Positions 32,083 to 40,839 of a DNA stretch of 64,000 nucleotides are shown one piece after another. The notes under the pieces are model-generated. The model did not search any database. It was given only the letters and a program-made list of their open reading frames with translations, and was not told where the DNA came from. Numbering within the stretch: the first letter of the stretch is position 1; every line of letters starts with the position of its first letter. This DNA is from Chersky-840 sp035604715 (GTDB lineage Bacteria > Actinomycetota > Acidimicrobiia > Acidimicrobiales > UBA8190): NCBI GenBank assembly GCA_963731665.1, contig CAVSWP010000003.1:310001-374000 (forward strand), written 5' to 3'. The position numbers and the translations under genes are program-made.

Positions 32083-32451
32083 ATGGTGGAAGTGGATGTC
32101 CTTGAGAGTGCTCTGAGCCAGTGTTGGGCGGCAGAGGTCTCGGGCGCTAGTTACTACGAGGCTCTCGGTGAACGGTTCCCCGATCAGCGTCAGGAGTTCG
32201 ATGTTCTCGCGTTAGTGGAGAGGACGACAAGAGACCTCATCCAGGCTGTTGCTCGAAAATACGAGGTGTCGATTGACCAGGGCGCGGCCCAACGCATCGG
32301 CATTGAAGTGGCAAAGTTGGGCAACAGCTGGCGGGAGGTCCTGGAGAACGCCTTGGCATATACGCCCGACACTTTGAGGATGTACACGAAGCTTGCGGAC
32401 GTGCTGCCGGCGGACGAATCCGCTTTGGGGTCAGGCGATCGTCGAACATGA
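32083..32451 (+). CDS. Short protein resembling the N-terminal half of a ferritin-like domain; function unknown
   Basis: A 122-residue, largely helical protein with no membrane segment. The opening ALSQCWAAEVSGASYYEALG and FDVLALVERTTRDLIQAVAR resemble the first helix pair of rubrerythrin/ferritin-like hypothetical proteins, which normally run to about 180-200 residues and end with a helix carrying a His-Glu pair; that part is absent. It could be a truncated ferritin-like gene or an unrelated helical protein. An AAGGGAG precedes ATG 32083 by nine bases, so it may still be translated. GC is below the window norm. It stands alone, about 100 bp after the secreted protein. Confidence 0.55.
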   Translation: MVEVDVLESALSQCWAAEVSGASYYEALGERFPDQRQEFDVLALVERTTRDLIQAVARKYEVSIDQGAAQRIGIEVAKLGNSWREVLENALAYTPDTLRMYTKLADVLPADESALGSGDRRT

Positions 32452-32883
32452 GTGTGCGCAGATCGTCTTGTTCGAGTCCGCCGCCACAGGTAGGGCAAAC
32501 GACTGGTCTGCGATTGACGCCTTTCTAGATCGACATGATGCGCGCCGCCATTTGTGACAGGGCGCCTTGTTCGCTGGCCTGTTGTAGGACTATCGACCGA
32601 CCGGAACCACGAGCATGTGGAACGCTTACGTAAGACAGCGCGCGGCGTAAGGGTTCACATCCGACGATCCATCATTGGCCACAATGCCGGGTCTGGGTCG
32701 CCCCCACGGTGGCCTGGGGCCCACTAACGGACCGAGCCAGATCACCCGCTACCGCACAAATGGCCCGCGGCAGTCCGATTGAGGCGCATTGCCCGGGTAT
32801 CGATTTGGGGTCGGCTGAGTCTCGGTTGAGTTGGCCTCGTTGACCTGCGGGAAGGCAAGGGAGCGTGACTAACTACCATTCGC
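32452..32883. other. Non-coding stretch before the comM remnant
   Basis: About 430 bp with no open frame that resembles a gene on either strand. Local GC is lower than the housekeeping regions. I see no tRNA, insertion-sequence terminus or clear inverted repeat. It is probably decayed DNA belonging to the same insertion-like region. Confidence 0.5.
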
Positions 32884-33027
32884 CCTCCCATCGCCATGGG
32901 GCCGCTCGTGGCGGCCGAGGTGTTGCTGTCGCGGTGCGTGGCGGGCACCGGCTTCGTGGGCGAGCTCGGCCTCGACGGGTCGGTGCGTGCTGTCTCCGGA
33001 GTTGGCTTCCTCGGTGGCCGGCATCGG
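32884..33027 (+). pseudogene. Internal fragment of a second comM/yifB gene
   Basis: This segment is a diverged copy of bases 33548-33691 of the intact comM gene 664 bp downstream. In the comM frame it reads ...PLVAAEVLLSRCVAGTGFVG ELGLDGSVRAV..., against PIAIGLLVAAEVLPSQ in the intact gene. Roughly nine of ten bases match, with a one-base length difference near the end (near 33000-33020), after which similarity stops. Nothing before or after it looks like comM, so it is a remnant of a broken copy or an imported homologue rather than a gene. An open frame through it continues into unrelated sequence. Confidence 0.8.
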
Positions 33028-33304
33028 GGTTGCCATCGACGATGGGAGGCAGGTTCACGATGGGTTACGCGGGAAGGTTGTCACTGCGGTGCGTACCGGC
33101 GTCGCCTGACCGCACGTTCCACTGTTGCTGGGAACGCCCACCCGAGTCCAGGATCACCTGGTCTCGGGCCGAACTTCAGCCGCTGATACAGCCTTGCCGT
33201 AGGTTCCCCCCCGCGTCTCGTGCGACCGGCGTTTTGTAGAACTGGTCCTCCCACCGAAGCAGCCCGTGCCCTTGTGCCCGGGCCGAGCCCAAAGGGGAGC
33301 GGTC

Positions 33305-34819
33305 ATGCTCGCCTCCATTGCGTCCGCCACACTTCACGGGGTCGACGGCCGTCCGGTCGCCGTGGAGGTCCACGTCTCGGCGGGACTCCCCGGTTTCACC
33401 GTCGTCGGACTTCCTGACGCCGCCGTGCGCGAGTCGCGCGATCGCGTGCGGGCGGCGCTGCTTTCGAGCCACCTGTCATGGCCGTCTCGACGGGTGACGG
33501 TCAATTTGGCCCCGTCCGGGGTGCGCAAGACAGGAGCCGGCCTCGACCTCCCCATCGCCATCGGGCTGCTCGTGGCGGCCGAGGTGTTGCCGTCGCAGTG
33601 CGTGGCGGGCACCGGCTTCGTCGGCGAGCTCGGCCTCGACGGGTCGGTGCGTCCTGTCCCGGGGGTTGCCTCGTTGGTGGCCGCCATCGGAGCCGAGCAG
33701 ATCGTGGTACCGGCGGAGGCGTCGGCCGAGGCGGCGTTGGTGGCGGGTGACCGGGTGCGGCCGGCGTCCACCGTGGCCGACCTCGTCGCCGCGTTGCAGG
33801 GCCACACCCCATGGCCCGCCGTCTCGCGCCTGGTGGGGCCGTCGTCGGCCGGCGTTCGCGAGCCGGACCTGCTCGACGTCCGCGGCCAGCTGGTGGCGCG
33901 CCGGGCCTTGGAGATCGCCGCGGCCGGCGGCCATCACATTTTGTTGGTGGGGGCTCCGGGGTCGGGCAAGACCATGCTCGGCTCCCGGCTTCCCGGGATC
34001 CTTCCCGATCTCACCCGCACCGAGGCACTCGAGGTGCTGCGTATCCACTCCGCCGCCGGCCACCGCGCCGGCACCACGTTCACCTCGCGGCCGCCGTTCC
34101 GGGCGCCGCATCACGGAGCCACCGAAGTGGCCGTCGTGGGGGGCGGGAGCTCGGGGCTGCGCCCGGGCGAGATCTCCCTCGCCCACGCCGGGGTCCTGTT
34201 CCTCGACGAGCTGGGTGAGTTTCCGGCAACCGTCCTCGACGCCCTGCGCCAACCTCTCGAGGAGCACGTCATCCGGGTCCGGCGGGCACGGGGGGCGACG
34301 GACTTCCCGGCCCGTTTCCTGCTGGTGGGGGCGATGAACCCGTGTCCGTGTGGGGAGGGAGGGCTTCCTGGCGCATGCCGATGCACCGACGCGGCGCGCC
34401 GGCGTTACCTGCGCCGTCTCTCGGCGCCCTTGCTCGACCGCTTCGATCTCGCCATCGCGTTGGGTCGCCCCGACGTGGAGGATCTCCTCGGTGGGCCGTC
34501 CGGCGAAGCGTCGGCGGTGGTGGCGACCCGGGTTCGTCGGGTGAGGGAGCTGGCGAGGCACAGGGGAGTGCGATGCAACGCCGAGCTGGCGGTCGAGGCC
34601 CTCGACCACGCATCGATCCTCTCCGCGGATGCCGCCGCGCTGCTCGAGCGCAGGCTCCGGTCTGGTGGCCTCTCGGCCCGGGGGATGCACCGGGTGCGCC
34701 GAGTGGCACAGACCATCGCCGATCTCGATGGATCACCGGGCGTGGACGAGCGGCAGGTGGCCGAGGCGTTGCAATTGCGCGCCGCCCGCTCCGCCCTGGT
34801 CTCGGGGGAAGGCCGGTGA
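33305..34819 (+). CDS. comM: ComM/YifB family Mg-chelatase-like AAA+ ATPase
   Basis: A 504-residue homologue of ComM, a hexameric helicase that promotes branch migration during natural transformation. It has an N-terminal Lon-protease-like domain (MLASIASATLHGVDGRPVAV, LPGFTVVGLPDAAVRESRDR), Walker A GAPGSGKTML near 216-225, Walker B VLFLDELGEF near 297, the arginine-finger region, and the cysteine cluster CPCGEGGLPGACRC; the C-terminal helical domain ends in LSARGMHRVRRVAQTIADLD. ATG 33305 has GGGGAG nine bases upstream. Its TGA overlaps the dprA GTG. The family is usually adjacent to yraN and dprA; here dprA is adjacent but yraN lies 7.6 kb away. Confidence 0.94.
   Translation: MLASIASATLHGVDGRPVAVEVHVSAGLPGFTVVGLPDAAVRESRDRVRAALLSSHLSWPSRRVTVNLAPSGVRKTGAGLDLPIAIGLLVAAEVLPSQCVAGTGFVGELGLDGSVRPVPGVASLVAAIGAEQIVVPAEASAEAALVAGDRVRPASTVADLVAALQGHTPWPAVSRLVGPSSAGVREPDLLDVRGQLVARRALEIAAAGGHHILLVGAPGSGKTMLGSRLPGILPDLTRTEALEVLRIHSAAGHRAGTTFTSRPPFRAPHHGATEVAVVGGGSSGLRPGEISLAHAGVLFLDELGEFPATVLDALRQPLEEHVIRVRRARGATDFPARFLLVGAMNPCPCGEGGLPGACRCTDAARRRYLRRLSAPLLDRFDLAIALGRPDVEDLLGGPSGEASAVVATRVRRVRELARHRGVRCNAELAVEALDHASILSADAAALLERRLRSGGLSARGMHRVRRVAQTIADLDGSPGVDERQVAEALQLRAARSALVSGEGR
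33548..33691 (+). repeat. comM segment duplicated at 32884-33027 (intact copy)
   Basis: This is the in-gene partner of the comM remnant upstream. The two copies are in direct orientation, 664 bp apart, so homologous recombination between them would delete the 5' end of comM. Both encode the VAAEVL-x-S-x-CVAGTGFVGELGLDG block. Confidence 0.8.
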
Positions 34820-35955
34820 CCCCGCCACCGACACTCGACGACGAGCAGCGCCACGCCGCCGCGCTCGCCGCGTTGGGAGCAGCCCCGGGGGTGCTGCGGC
34901 GCCTGCTCGACGGGTACGGTCCCGTCGAAGCTTGGCAGGCGGTCGCCCGGGGTCGCCATGGCGCCGATCCGGGCGGTCGCTACCGCCGCAGGGCCGTCCC
35001 CGAGACCCTCGAACGGGTCGCCGCCGCCTGCGAGCGCGCCGGGGTGTCGGTGGCGGTCCTCGGAGGTCGCGGTTATCCGCCTGTGCTGGCCAGCGATCGC
35101 CAGGCGCCCGCCGTGCTGTTCTCGATCGGGGACGTCACCGCCCACGAGGGCAAGCCCCGGGTGGCGGTGGTGGGGACCCGTTCGGCGACCCCCTACGGCG
35201 TGGGCATCGCCGCCCAGCTCGGCCGCGACCTGGCCCGGACCGGCGTGGTCGTGGTCTCGGGACTTGCCCCTGGCGTCGACGCCGCCGCCCACGGCGGCGC
35301 CCTCGGGATCGACAGCGGTGCGCCCGTGGTCGGCGTGCTTGGGACCTCCCTCGACGCCACCGCCAACCGTTCGCTGACGGCACTGCGCCAGGCCGCCAGC
35401 GCCCGCGGGGCGGTGTTGTCGGAGATCGCGCCCGGTGCCCACAGCGCTCGCTGGTGGTTCTCGGTGCGCAACCGGGTCATGGCCGCGCTGGCCCACGTCG
35501 TGGTGGTGGTGGAGTGCCACCACCGGGGTGGGTCGCTGGACACCGTCAGTGAGGCCCTGGCGCGCGGGGTCACGGTGTGCGCCGTGCCGGGATCGGTGCG
35601 CAGCCCGGCCTCGGCGGGCACCAATCGGCTCTTGGTCGACGGGGCCGTGCCGGTGCGCGACGCCCAGGACGTCCTGACGGCCGTCGAGCTCGCCATCGCC
35701 GCCCGACCCGAGATCGCGGCGCCGGGCCGCCTTCCGGGCGCTGACCGACCGGTGGCACCGGGTCGGGGGGCTCGTCCCCTCGGGCCGGCCCCGAGCCGGG
35801 TACGGCGGGCCCTGGACCAGGACCCCGCCACCCTCGAGGTCGTCGTCCGGCGCAGCGGGCTCTCCCTGGGAGAGGTCTCGCTCGCCCTGGAGCAACTGGC
35901 CGAAGCCGGTCTGGCCGTCGGCGAGCAGGGCTGGTGGTCCCGACCTCGGGGCTGA
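34816..35955 (+). CDS. dprA: DNA-processing protein DprA
   Basis: DprA binds incoming single-stranded DNA in transformation and loads RecA. The 379-residue protein has an N-terminal helical domain, a Rossmann-like core with VAVVGTRSATPYGVGIAAQL (about 115-135), VVSGLAPGVDAAAHGGAL, LGTSLDATAN, and NRVMAALAHVVVVVECHHRG, followed by a C-terminal winged-helix domain (RVRRALDQDPATLEVVVRRS, near 318-370). All are standard for the family. GTG 34816 overlaps the comM stop, so the pair is translationally coupled. Together they suggest the lineage has or had DNA-uptake ability, but no comEA/comEC is in the window. Confidence 0.95.
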   Translation: MTPPPTLDDEQRHAAALAALGAAPGVLRRLLDGYGPVEAWQAVARGRHGADPGGRYRRRAVPETLERVAAACERAGVSVAVLGGRGYPPVLASDRQAPAVLFSIGDVTAHEGKPRVAVVGTRSATPYGVGIAAQLGRDLARTGVVVVSGLAPGVDAAAHGGALGIDSGAPVVGVLGTSLDATANRSLTALRQAASARGAVLSEIAPGAHSARWWFSVRNRVMAALAHVVVVVECHHRGGSLDTVSEALARGVTVCAVPGSVRSPASAGTNRLLVDGAVPVRDAQDVLTAVELAIAARPEIAAPGRLPGADRPVAPGRGARPLGPAPSRVRRALDQDPATLEVVVRRSGLSLGEVSLALEQLAEAGLAVGEQGWWSRPRG

Positions 35956-36052
35956 GCGGCTTCCGGGGTGGGCCCGAGACCTCAAGGAGTCGGCCGGGCC
36001 CGTCGATACGAAAAGGCGCGAACTGGCTGCTCATAGCTCTGGGGGGTGAGGG

Positions 36053-38377
36053 ATGGTGGCTGGCGAATCGGCCGGGCTCGAGACGAGCGACACCTTCTGG
36101 AACGGCGCGTCGCTCCAGGTCGTCCCGCCTGCCCGCCGCCGGTTGAACCCCTACATACTCGGCTACGCCATGGGCCCGGCCGCCTTGGTGGCCCTGTTGT
36201 TCCTGCGGCACTTCGGCGTGGTGGCCAAGGAGCCCGTCTGGCTGTGGTTTGTCGTCTTCGCCGCCATCCCCCTGACGAGCGCATCGTTCGAGATCCTCTA
36301 CCGTCGCAAGCAGACGATCGTCCGGCTCCATGCCCGGGTGGCGTGCCACGCGGCCGCCGTCACCACCGTCATCTACCTCAGTGGCTGGGGGCCCGTGCTC
36401 ACCGGGGCCTTCGCCTTCGTGGCCCTCGAGAACGTGTCCCACGACGGATCGCGCAGCTGGCGCCGCACCGCGCTGTGGAGCCTGCTCGGCATCGTCGTGG
36501 GCCAGGTGGCCATCTGGCAACGGTGGGCGCCGTCGTTCCTGTCCGTCGGCAAGAGCGAGACCCTCGGGGTCATGGGGGCCTTCGTGCTCGTCTTCGTGAT
36601 CCGCATGGCCGGCGCCACCATCGAGCAGAAGGAGGAGGCCGAGACGTCGATGCGCGCCAGCGAGGAGCGTTTCCGCTCGCTCGTCCAGAACTCCACCGAC
36701 ACCATCTTCGTCATGGGGGCCGAGGCCAAGATCATGTACGCCAGCCCGGCCACGATGTCGCTGCTGGGCCGCACCCCCGAGGAGGTGCTCGGCATGCGGG
36801 CCACCGACCTCGTGCATCCCGAGGACCGCACCCGCATCGAGGTGCAGCTGGCCGAGCTCCTGCAGACGGTGATCGTCACCGCACCCATTCAGTTCCGCAT
36901 GGAGCACGCCGACGGCACCTACCGCTACGCCGAGGGCGTGGTCAGCAACCTGCGCGACAACCCCTCGGTGGCCGGCTACGTCGCCAACCTGCGCGACATC
37001 ACCGAGCGCCAGGAGGCCGAGAACCGCCTGGCGCACGCCGCGCTCCACGACCCGTTGACCGGGCTGCCCAACCGCACCTTGATCCTGGACCGGGCCGACC
37101 AGATGTTGGTGCGCTCCCGGCGCGAGTACCGCCCGGTGGCGGCCATGTTCGTCGACCTCGACAACTTCAAGGACATCAACGACTCACTGGGCCACGACGC
37201 CGGTGACAAGGTGCTCCAAGCGGTGGCGCACCGCTTCGTCGGCATCCTGCGGGCCAGCGACACCGTGGGAAGGCTGGGGGGTGACGAGTTCGTCGTCCTC
37301 GCCGAAGGGGCGTCGTTGGGGGCCGGGCCGGAGATGGTGGCCGAACGACTGCACGACACCTTGCGCGAGCCGTTCCAGATCGAGGGCTATGACTCGATCC
37401 CCCTGACGGTGACGGCCAGCATCGGGATCGCCGGTGGCCAGCGCAACTCGGCCTCCGAGCTGTTGCGTGACGCCGACATCGCCCTGTACCGGGCCAAGGC
37501 GTTGGGCAAGAACCGCTCGGCGTTGTTCCAGCCCGAGATGCAGACCGCCGTGCTCGACCGCATCGAGCTCGACGCCGACCTGCGCGGCGCCCTGGCCGAG
37601 GACCAGTTCTTCCTCCTCTACCAACCGGTCCTCGACCTCGCCCACGTGGACGTCTCGGGAGTCGAAGCCCTCCTGCGCTGGCGGCACCCGAGCCGCGGCG
37701 TGGTCCCCCCCGATCACTTCATCCCCATGCTCGAGGACTCGGGGCTCATCGTCGACGTGGGGCGCTGGGTCCTCATGGAAGCCTGCCGCCAAGCCGCCCA
37801 GTGGCACCGGCGCGGCCACCGGCTGTCGATGTCGGTCAACGTGTCGATGCGCCAGCTCGAGGTGCACGCCTTCGTGGACCACGTCAAAGAGGCGCTCGAG
37901 GCCAACGCACTCGACCCGACCACCCTGGTCGTCGAGATCACCGAGAGCACCTTGATGCGTGATGCCGACGCCACCATCCGCCGGTTGCGCGAGATCAAGG
38001 ACCTCGGCGTCCACGTCGCCATCGACGACTTCGGCACCGGTTACTCGTCGCTCGCTTATCTTCGCCAGTTCCCCGTGGACGCCCTGAAGATCGACCGCTC
38101 GTTCATCGCGGCCATGGCCGACTCCCCGGAGTCCGGCGCCCTCATCCACACCCTGGTCGAGCTGGGGCGGACCCTCGGGCTCGAGACCCTGGCCGAGGGG
38201 ATCGAGGACAACGACCAGCTCCACAAGCTCCAAGAGGAGCAGTGCGACCGGGGCCAGGGCTTCTTGTTCTCCAAGCCCCTCGAGCCCGAGGCCATCGAGG
38301 CCTTCCTCCTCGAGGCGTCCGAGACGAGCCGGGCCGCCGCCGCCGTGGCCGCCACCGGCGCGCTGTCCAACCCCTGA
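36053..38377 (+). CDS. Membrane-anchored PAS-GGDEF-EAL cyclic-di-GMP protein
   Basis: A 774-residue signalling protein. Residues about 30-190 hold several transmembrane helices (GYAMGPAALVALLFLRHFGV onward), followed by a PAS domain (about 205-320), GGDEF (about 325-480) and EAL (about 495-745). The diguanylate cyclase site is intact (GRLGGDEFVVLAEG), with the RxxD inhibitory I-site (RASD) five residues before it. The phosphodiesterase also looks intact: EALLRW, DDFGTGYSSLAYL, KIDRSF and AEGIED are all present. It could make or degrade c-di-GMP, with balance set by the sensor part. ATG 36053 follows a GGGGTGAGGG tract. It lies 97 bp after dprA and ends 19 bp from the convergent VOC gene. Confidence 0.93.
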   Translation: MVAGESAGLETSDTFWNGASLQVVPPARRRLNPYILGYAMGPAALVALLFLRHFGVVAKEPVWLWFVVFAAIPLTSASFEILYRRKQTIVRLHARVACHAAAVTTVIYLSGWGPVLTGAFAFVALENVSHDGSRSWRRTALWSLLGIVVGQVAIWQRWAPSFLSVGKSETLGVMGAFVLVFVIRMAGATIEQKEEAETSMRASEERFRSLVQNSTDTIFVMGAEAKIMYASPATMSLLGRTPEEVLGMRATDLVHPEDRTRIEVQLAELLQTVIVTAPIQFRMEHADGTYRYAEGVVSNLRDNPSVAGYVANLRDITERQEAENRLAHAALHDPLTGLPNRTLILDRADQMLVRSRREYRPVAAMFVDLDNFKDINDSLGHDAGDKVLQAVAHRFVGILRASDTVGRLGGDEFVVLAEGASLGAGPEMVAERLHDTLREPFQIEGYDSIPLTVTASIGIAGGQRNSASELLRDADIALYRAKALGKNRSALFQPEMQTAVLDRIELDADLRGALAEDQFFLLYQPVLDLAHVDVSGVEALLRWRHPSRGVVPPDHFIPMLEDSGLIVDVGRWVLMEACRQAAQWHRRGHRLSMSVNVSMRQLEVHAFVDHVKEALEANALDPTTLVVEITESTLMRDADATIRRLREIKDLGVHVAIDDFGTGYSSLAYLRQFPVDALKIDRSFIAAMADSPESGALIHTLVELGRTLGLETLAEGIEDNDQLHKLQEEQCDRGQGFLFSKPLEPEAIEAFLLEASETSRAAAAVAATGALSNP

Positions 38378-38396
38378 GGCCCGGAGTCCTTTTCCC

Positions 38397-39137
38397 TCAG
38401 AGCTCCCCCAAGGCGAAGCGGGTGCCCTGATCGTCGACGCACGACGACGTCACCCCGTAGGGCTGGCGCTCAGGCTCGGTGGCGGTGCCCCCCGAGACCC
38501 GGACCCGCTCGACGGCGGACGCGACGTCGTCGACGAGGTACATCGGCACCGTCGTGGACCTGTCATGGCCACCGTGGACGCCACACCCGGGGCGGACGTC
38601 GTCGACCTGCCAGCCGTCTTCGACCCGACCAGGGATGAAGCGCCACCCGAGCACGTCGCCGTAGAAGGCGCGCGTCCGCCCGGCATCGCCCACCTCGAGC
38701 GTGATGTAGGCCACATCACCTTGGCACGTCCCGTGCGGGGCCAGGCGCGGTCCGGGCCCCCCCGAGAGGGGACGGAACACGGCGAAGGCGGTGCCCTGGT
38801 CGTCGACGCACTCGGCCACCCGACCGAAGGGCGCCCCGGTGGGTTCCTCGGTCTCGCCTCCGGCGGCGCGCACCCGGGTCACGGCCCGCTCGATATCGTC
38901 GACGAGGTAACAGAGAAACAGTGTGGGGCGTTCCTGCGCACCCCACAGCCCGTGATGGGGGGAGGTCCCGGCCACCTGGCGGCCCTGGGCGCCGCTGCCG
39001 GGGGAGAAGGACCACCCGAGCACCGCCCCGAAGAAGGCCTGGGCGCGAGCCACGTCCGGGACCCACAGCGACACGTACCCGATGTCTCCGGGCTTCATCT
39101 CCTGCGGGCCTCCCGGCCCGACCGGTTCTGTGCTCAT
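38397..39137 (-). CDS. Two-domain VOC family protein
   Basis: A 246-residue protein with two vicinal-oxygen-chelate domains (about 15-125 and 140-245). Paired motifs are DIGYVSLWVPDVARAQAFFG with VLGWSFSPG, and VAYITLEVGDAGRTRAFYGD with VLGWRFIPG; each ends with CVDDQGT-A/R-FA. The duplicated organisation matches the protein encoded at 29140-29916, but sequence differs clearly. No metal ligands are assigned with certainty, and the substrate is unknown. ATG 39137 is the start. It is on the strand opposite to both neighbours and has a short gap (54 bp) to the divergent NYN-domain gene. Confidence 0.87.
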   Translation of the reverse strand: MSTEPVGPGGPQEMKPGDIGYVSLWVPDVARAQAFFGAVLGWSFSPGSGAQGRQVAGTSPHHGLWGAQERPTLFLCYLVDDIERAVTRVRAAGGETEEPTGAPFGRVAECVDDQGTAFAVFRPLSGGPGPRLAPHGTCQGDVAYITLEVGDAGRTRAFYGDVLGWRFIPGRVEDGWQVDDVRPGCGVHGGHDRSTTVPMYLVDDVASAVERVRVSGGTATEPERQPYGVTSSCVDDQGTRFALGEL

Positions 39138-39190
39138 ACCCCGTATTGTCGCCCGGGAGCCCGCTCTGCGACGAGGAGTGGAGGTTTTTC

Positions 39191-39601
39191 GTGGTGCACT
39201 GGGTGGTCGACGGCATGAACCTCATCGGCTCTCGCCCCGACGGATGGTGGCGCGACCGGGCCGGCGCCCGGCGCCGGCTGGTCGGCGCGCTGGCGGAGTT
39301 GGCCGGGTCCGATGCCGAGGTCACCGTGGTCTTCGACGGGTGTCCCAGCGACGACGAGATCGAAGCGGCCGCCGGCCTGGGCGTGACGGCGCGCTTTGCC
39401 CCGGGAGGGCCCAACGCCGCTGACCGCGCCATCGTGGACCTGGTGGGCGCCGTGGGGAACCCCGAGGCGGTCACCGTGGTGACCTCCGACGCCGCCCTGG
39501 TGGACGCGGTGCGACGCGCCGGGGTGGCCGTGGAAGGAGTCAGCGCCTTCCGGCGGCGCCTTCCCGATCCTCCCCCTCCCCGCGAACCGGGCCCTCGGTG
39601 A
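39191..39601 (+). CDS. NYN-domain (YacP-like) nuclease-like protein
   Basis: A 136-residue PIN/NYN-fold protein. The conserved acidic strand is VHWVVDGMNLIGSRPDGWWR (residue 1 onward), followed by VTVVFDGCPSDDE and VTVVTSDAALVDAVRRAGV, the three acidic clusters that bind metal in NYN RNases. The family is related to YacP/Rae1, which cleaves mRNA on ribosomes in Bacillus; activity here is inferred. GGAGG six bases before GTG 39191 supports that start; GTG 39194 is one codon later. Its TGA directly abuts the stop of the convergent alanine dehydrogenase gene (TGATCA), with no spacer. Confidence 0.85.
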   Translation: MVHWVVDGMNLIGSRPDGWWRDRAGARRRLVGALAELAGSDAEVTVVFDGCPSDDEIEAAAGLGVTARFAPGGPNAADRAIVDLVGAVGNPEAVTVVTSDAALVDAVRRAGVAVEGVSAFRRRLPDPPPPREPGPR

Positions 39602-40717
39602 TCAGTCCGGGGCCAAGGCATCGAGCGGGCGCAGCGCGCTTCGCCCCAGGGCGTCGGCCACTGCCTCGTTGGTGAGCTCGCCCGACGCGCACAACACCCC
39701 GCCGGCGAGGGCCGCGTCGCATTCCACCGCGGCGCGCACGCCGAGATCGGCGATCTCCAGCGCATAGGGGAAGGTGGCGTTGGTGAGGGCGTAGGTCGAG
39801 GTGTGGGGGACGGCGGCCGGAATGTTCCCCACGCCGTAGTGCAGCACCCCGTGGCGCTCGACCACCGGGTGCTCGTGGGTGGTCTCCATCGTCGTCTCGA
39901 TGCACCCACCCTGGTCGACGGCGACGTCGACGATCACCGACCCCGGCGCCATGCCCCGCACCATGTCCTCGGTGGCCACCACCGGGGCCCGCCCTCCGGG
40001 CACGAGCACCGCCCCGATCACGAGATCGGCGTCGCGCATGGAGCGCTCCACCACGGCGTGGCTCGACGCCAGGGTCATGATGCGGCCCCGATGGATCTGG
40101 TCGACCACCCGCAGGCGGTCGAGGTCTCGGTCGATGAGGATGACCTCGGCCTCCATCCCCTGGGCGATCCAGGCGGCGTTGGTCCCCACCGTCCCCGCCC
40201 CGATCACCACCACCCGGCCCGGCCGCACGCCCGGCGCCCCGCCCAGCAACACCCCTCGCCCGCCGTTGCCGCGTTCGAGGAAGTGGGCGCCGATCTGGGG
40301 GGCGAGGCGCCCCGCCACCTCGCTCATGGGCGCCAGCAGCGGCAGCATCCCCGACGCGCTGCGCACCGTCTCGTAGCCCAGGGCCGTCGTGCCCCGGGCC
40401 AGGAGCACCTCGGCCAGCCCGGGGTAGGCGGCCAGGTGGAGGAAGGTGAACAGCACCTGGTCCCGGCGCAGCAGGTCGTACTCGTCGCGCTGGGGCTCTT
40501 TCACCTTGAGCACCAGATCGGCGCCCCAGGCCTCGGTGCCGCTCACCAGGTCGGCGCCCGCGGCGGCGAAGTCGTTGTCGCCGATGGCCGAGCCGGCTCC
40601 CGCCCCCACCTCGACCAGGACCCGGTGCCCGTGGGTAACTAGCTCGCGCGCCCCGTCGGGGGTGAGCGCCACGCGGTTCTCCCCGGGCTTGCGCTCCTTG
40701 GGGACCCCGACGATCAC
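39602..40717 (-). CDS. ald: Alanine dehydrogenase
   Basis: Ald interconverts alanine and pyruvate plus ammonia with NAD. The sequence begins VIVGVPKERKPGENRVALTP, has the catalytic Lys in LVLKVKEPQ and His in LFTFLHLAAYPG, the Rossmann loop RVVVIGAGTVGTNAAWIAQG, and NIPAAVPHTSTYALTNAT near the C-terminus. GTG 40717 gives 371 residues, matching the family length; an upstream GTG at 40753 would add 12 unconserved residues. The promoter region is shared with the divergent luciferase-like operon. In mycobacteria ald is induced by alanine and by low oxygen; I see no clear operator of its own here. Identification is firm. Confidence 0.94.
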   Translation of the reverse strand: MIVGVPKERKPGENRVALTPDGARELVTHGHRVLVEVGAGAGSAIGDNDFAAAGADLVSGTEAWGADLVLKVKEPQRDEYDLLRRDQVLFTFLHLAAYPGLAEVLLARGTTALGYETVRSASGMLPLLAPMSEVAGRLAPQIGAHFLERGNGGRGVLLGGAPGVRPGRVVVIGAGTVGTNAAWIAQGMEAEVILIDRDLDRLRVVDQIHRGRIMTLASSHAVVERSMRDADLVIGAVLVPGGRAPVVATEDMVRGMAPGSVIVDVAVDQGGCIETTMETTHEHPVVERHGVLHYGVGNIPAAVPHTSTYALTNATFPYALEIADLGVRAAVECDAALAGGVLCASGELTNEAVADALGRSALRPLDALAPD

Positions 40718-40782
40718 GAATTCGACGCTACCGTCCCCATCTGTCGATCCCACGTTCTGTCGGGCACCTCACCGACTGTCCC

Positions 40783-40811
40783 TTGACGAGCGAGGCCTCC
40801 GTCCCTATCTT
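40783..40811 (+). promoter_or_regulatory. Sigma70-type promoter of the catabolic operon
   Basis: TTGACG (40783-40788) and TATCTT (40806-40811) are separated by exactly 17 bp, close to the vegetative consensus. A start site near 40818 would place the 22-bp palindrome at about +22 to +43, where a bound repressor would block transcription. The promoter is the best consensus match I found in the window. Confidence 0.6.
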
Positions 40812-40839
40812 CTGGGGCAGCCGTTCAGTATTCGGATCT

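Noticed and set aside
32896..33186. Open frame through the comM remnant as a real gene
   Set aside because: The comM-like part ends abruptly and the rest is unrelated Arg/Cys/His-rich sequence with no start signal.
25733..33304. A mobile element (transposase, integrase, phage) causing the insert
   Set aside because: No transposase, integrase, terminal inverted repeat or tRNA attachment site could be found.
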